Positions 6,392-6,431 of a DNA stretch of 6,431 nt are shown piece by piece. Origin of the DNA: an uncultured Ardenticatenia bacterium (GTDB lineage Bacteria; Chloroflexota; Anaerolineae; Promineifilales; Promineifilaceae); NCBI GenBank assembly GCA_937858165.1, contig CALLZA010000394.1, forward strand, positions 1-6,431, in the 5' to 3' direction. A program made the position numbers and the translations under genes. The notes beneath the pieces were generated by a model. The model was not told the DNA's origin. It searched no databases and was given only the letters and a program-made list of their open reading frames with translations. Positions within the stretch are counted from its first letter, which is position 1; each line of letters starts with the position of its first letter.

Positions 6392-6431
6392 AAAAAAAAA
6401 AACAAATACACGATACTCATCTATTCATAAA
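6392..6431 (+). other. Post-adapter poly-A and junk bases (artefact)
   Basis: Eleven A follow the P7 end directly, then 29 AT-rich bases unlike the rest of the window. This is what reads show after the library molecule has ended on four-colour instruments. It should be trimmed and carries no biological information. Confidence 0.93.

Noticed and set aside
1..6431. tRNA, rRNA, CRISPR arrays, transposase genes, phage or defence systems
   Set aside because: I read both strands for these and found no regularly spaced repeats, no cloverleaf-like sequence and no proteins of those families.

Overview
The window is GC-rich DNA with few AT-rich patches, all of them intergenic. It carries five protein genes and looks like a contig end from a draft or metagenomic assembly. 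The likely source is a member of the Chloroflexota (Anaerolineae-like). This rests on the style of the proteins: a Wzm/Wzt-type exporter pair, a compact primary sigma factor, a zinc-ribbon methyltransferase with an F-A-P-E motif, and a lipoprotein HtrA with an A/E/P/T-rich linker. That assignment is inference, because there is no rRNA or other marker here.

Left part (1-1760, minus strand): a two-gene operon for an ABC exporter of cell-surface polysaccharide. The permease (912-1760) comes first and the ATPase follows 21 bases later (890 down to the window edge, C-terminus missing). Divergent from it is a plus-strand methyltransferase gene (1949-2794) with its own near-consensus promoter. Its N-terminal zinc ribbon and its position suggest a role in making or decorating surface glycans.

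Middle (2795-4221): the methyltransferase and the primary sigma factor gene (minus strand, 2971-4221) converge. The gap between them holds a roughly 100-base nested palindrome and an intrinsic terminator for the sigma gene. The sigma gene has a long leader of about 186 nt with two U-tracts and an extended -10 promoter.

Right part (4222-6431): a 486-base divergent intergenic region separates the sigma gene from a plus-strand gene for a membrane-anchored HtrA-type serine protease. That protein has a lipobox, a low-complexity linker, a trypsin-like domain with an intact triad, a PDZ domain and an extra C-terminal domain. The true sequence stops at 6325. From 6326 onward the window is Illumina Nextera adapter, index, P7 flow-cell sequence, poly-A and junk, so the protease gene is cut by an assembly artefact.

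I found no previously undescribed multi-gene system. The items most worth following up are the nested palindrome, the C-terminal domain of the protease, and the adapter contamination.
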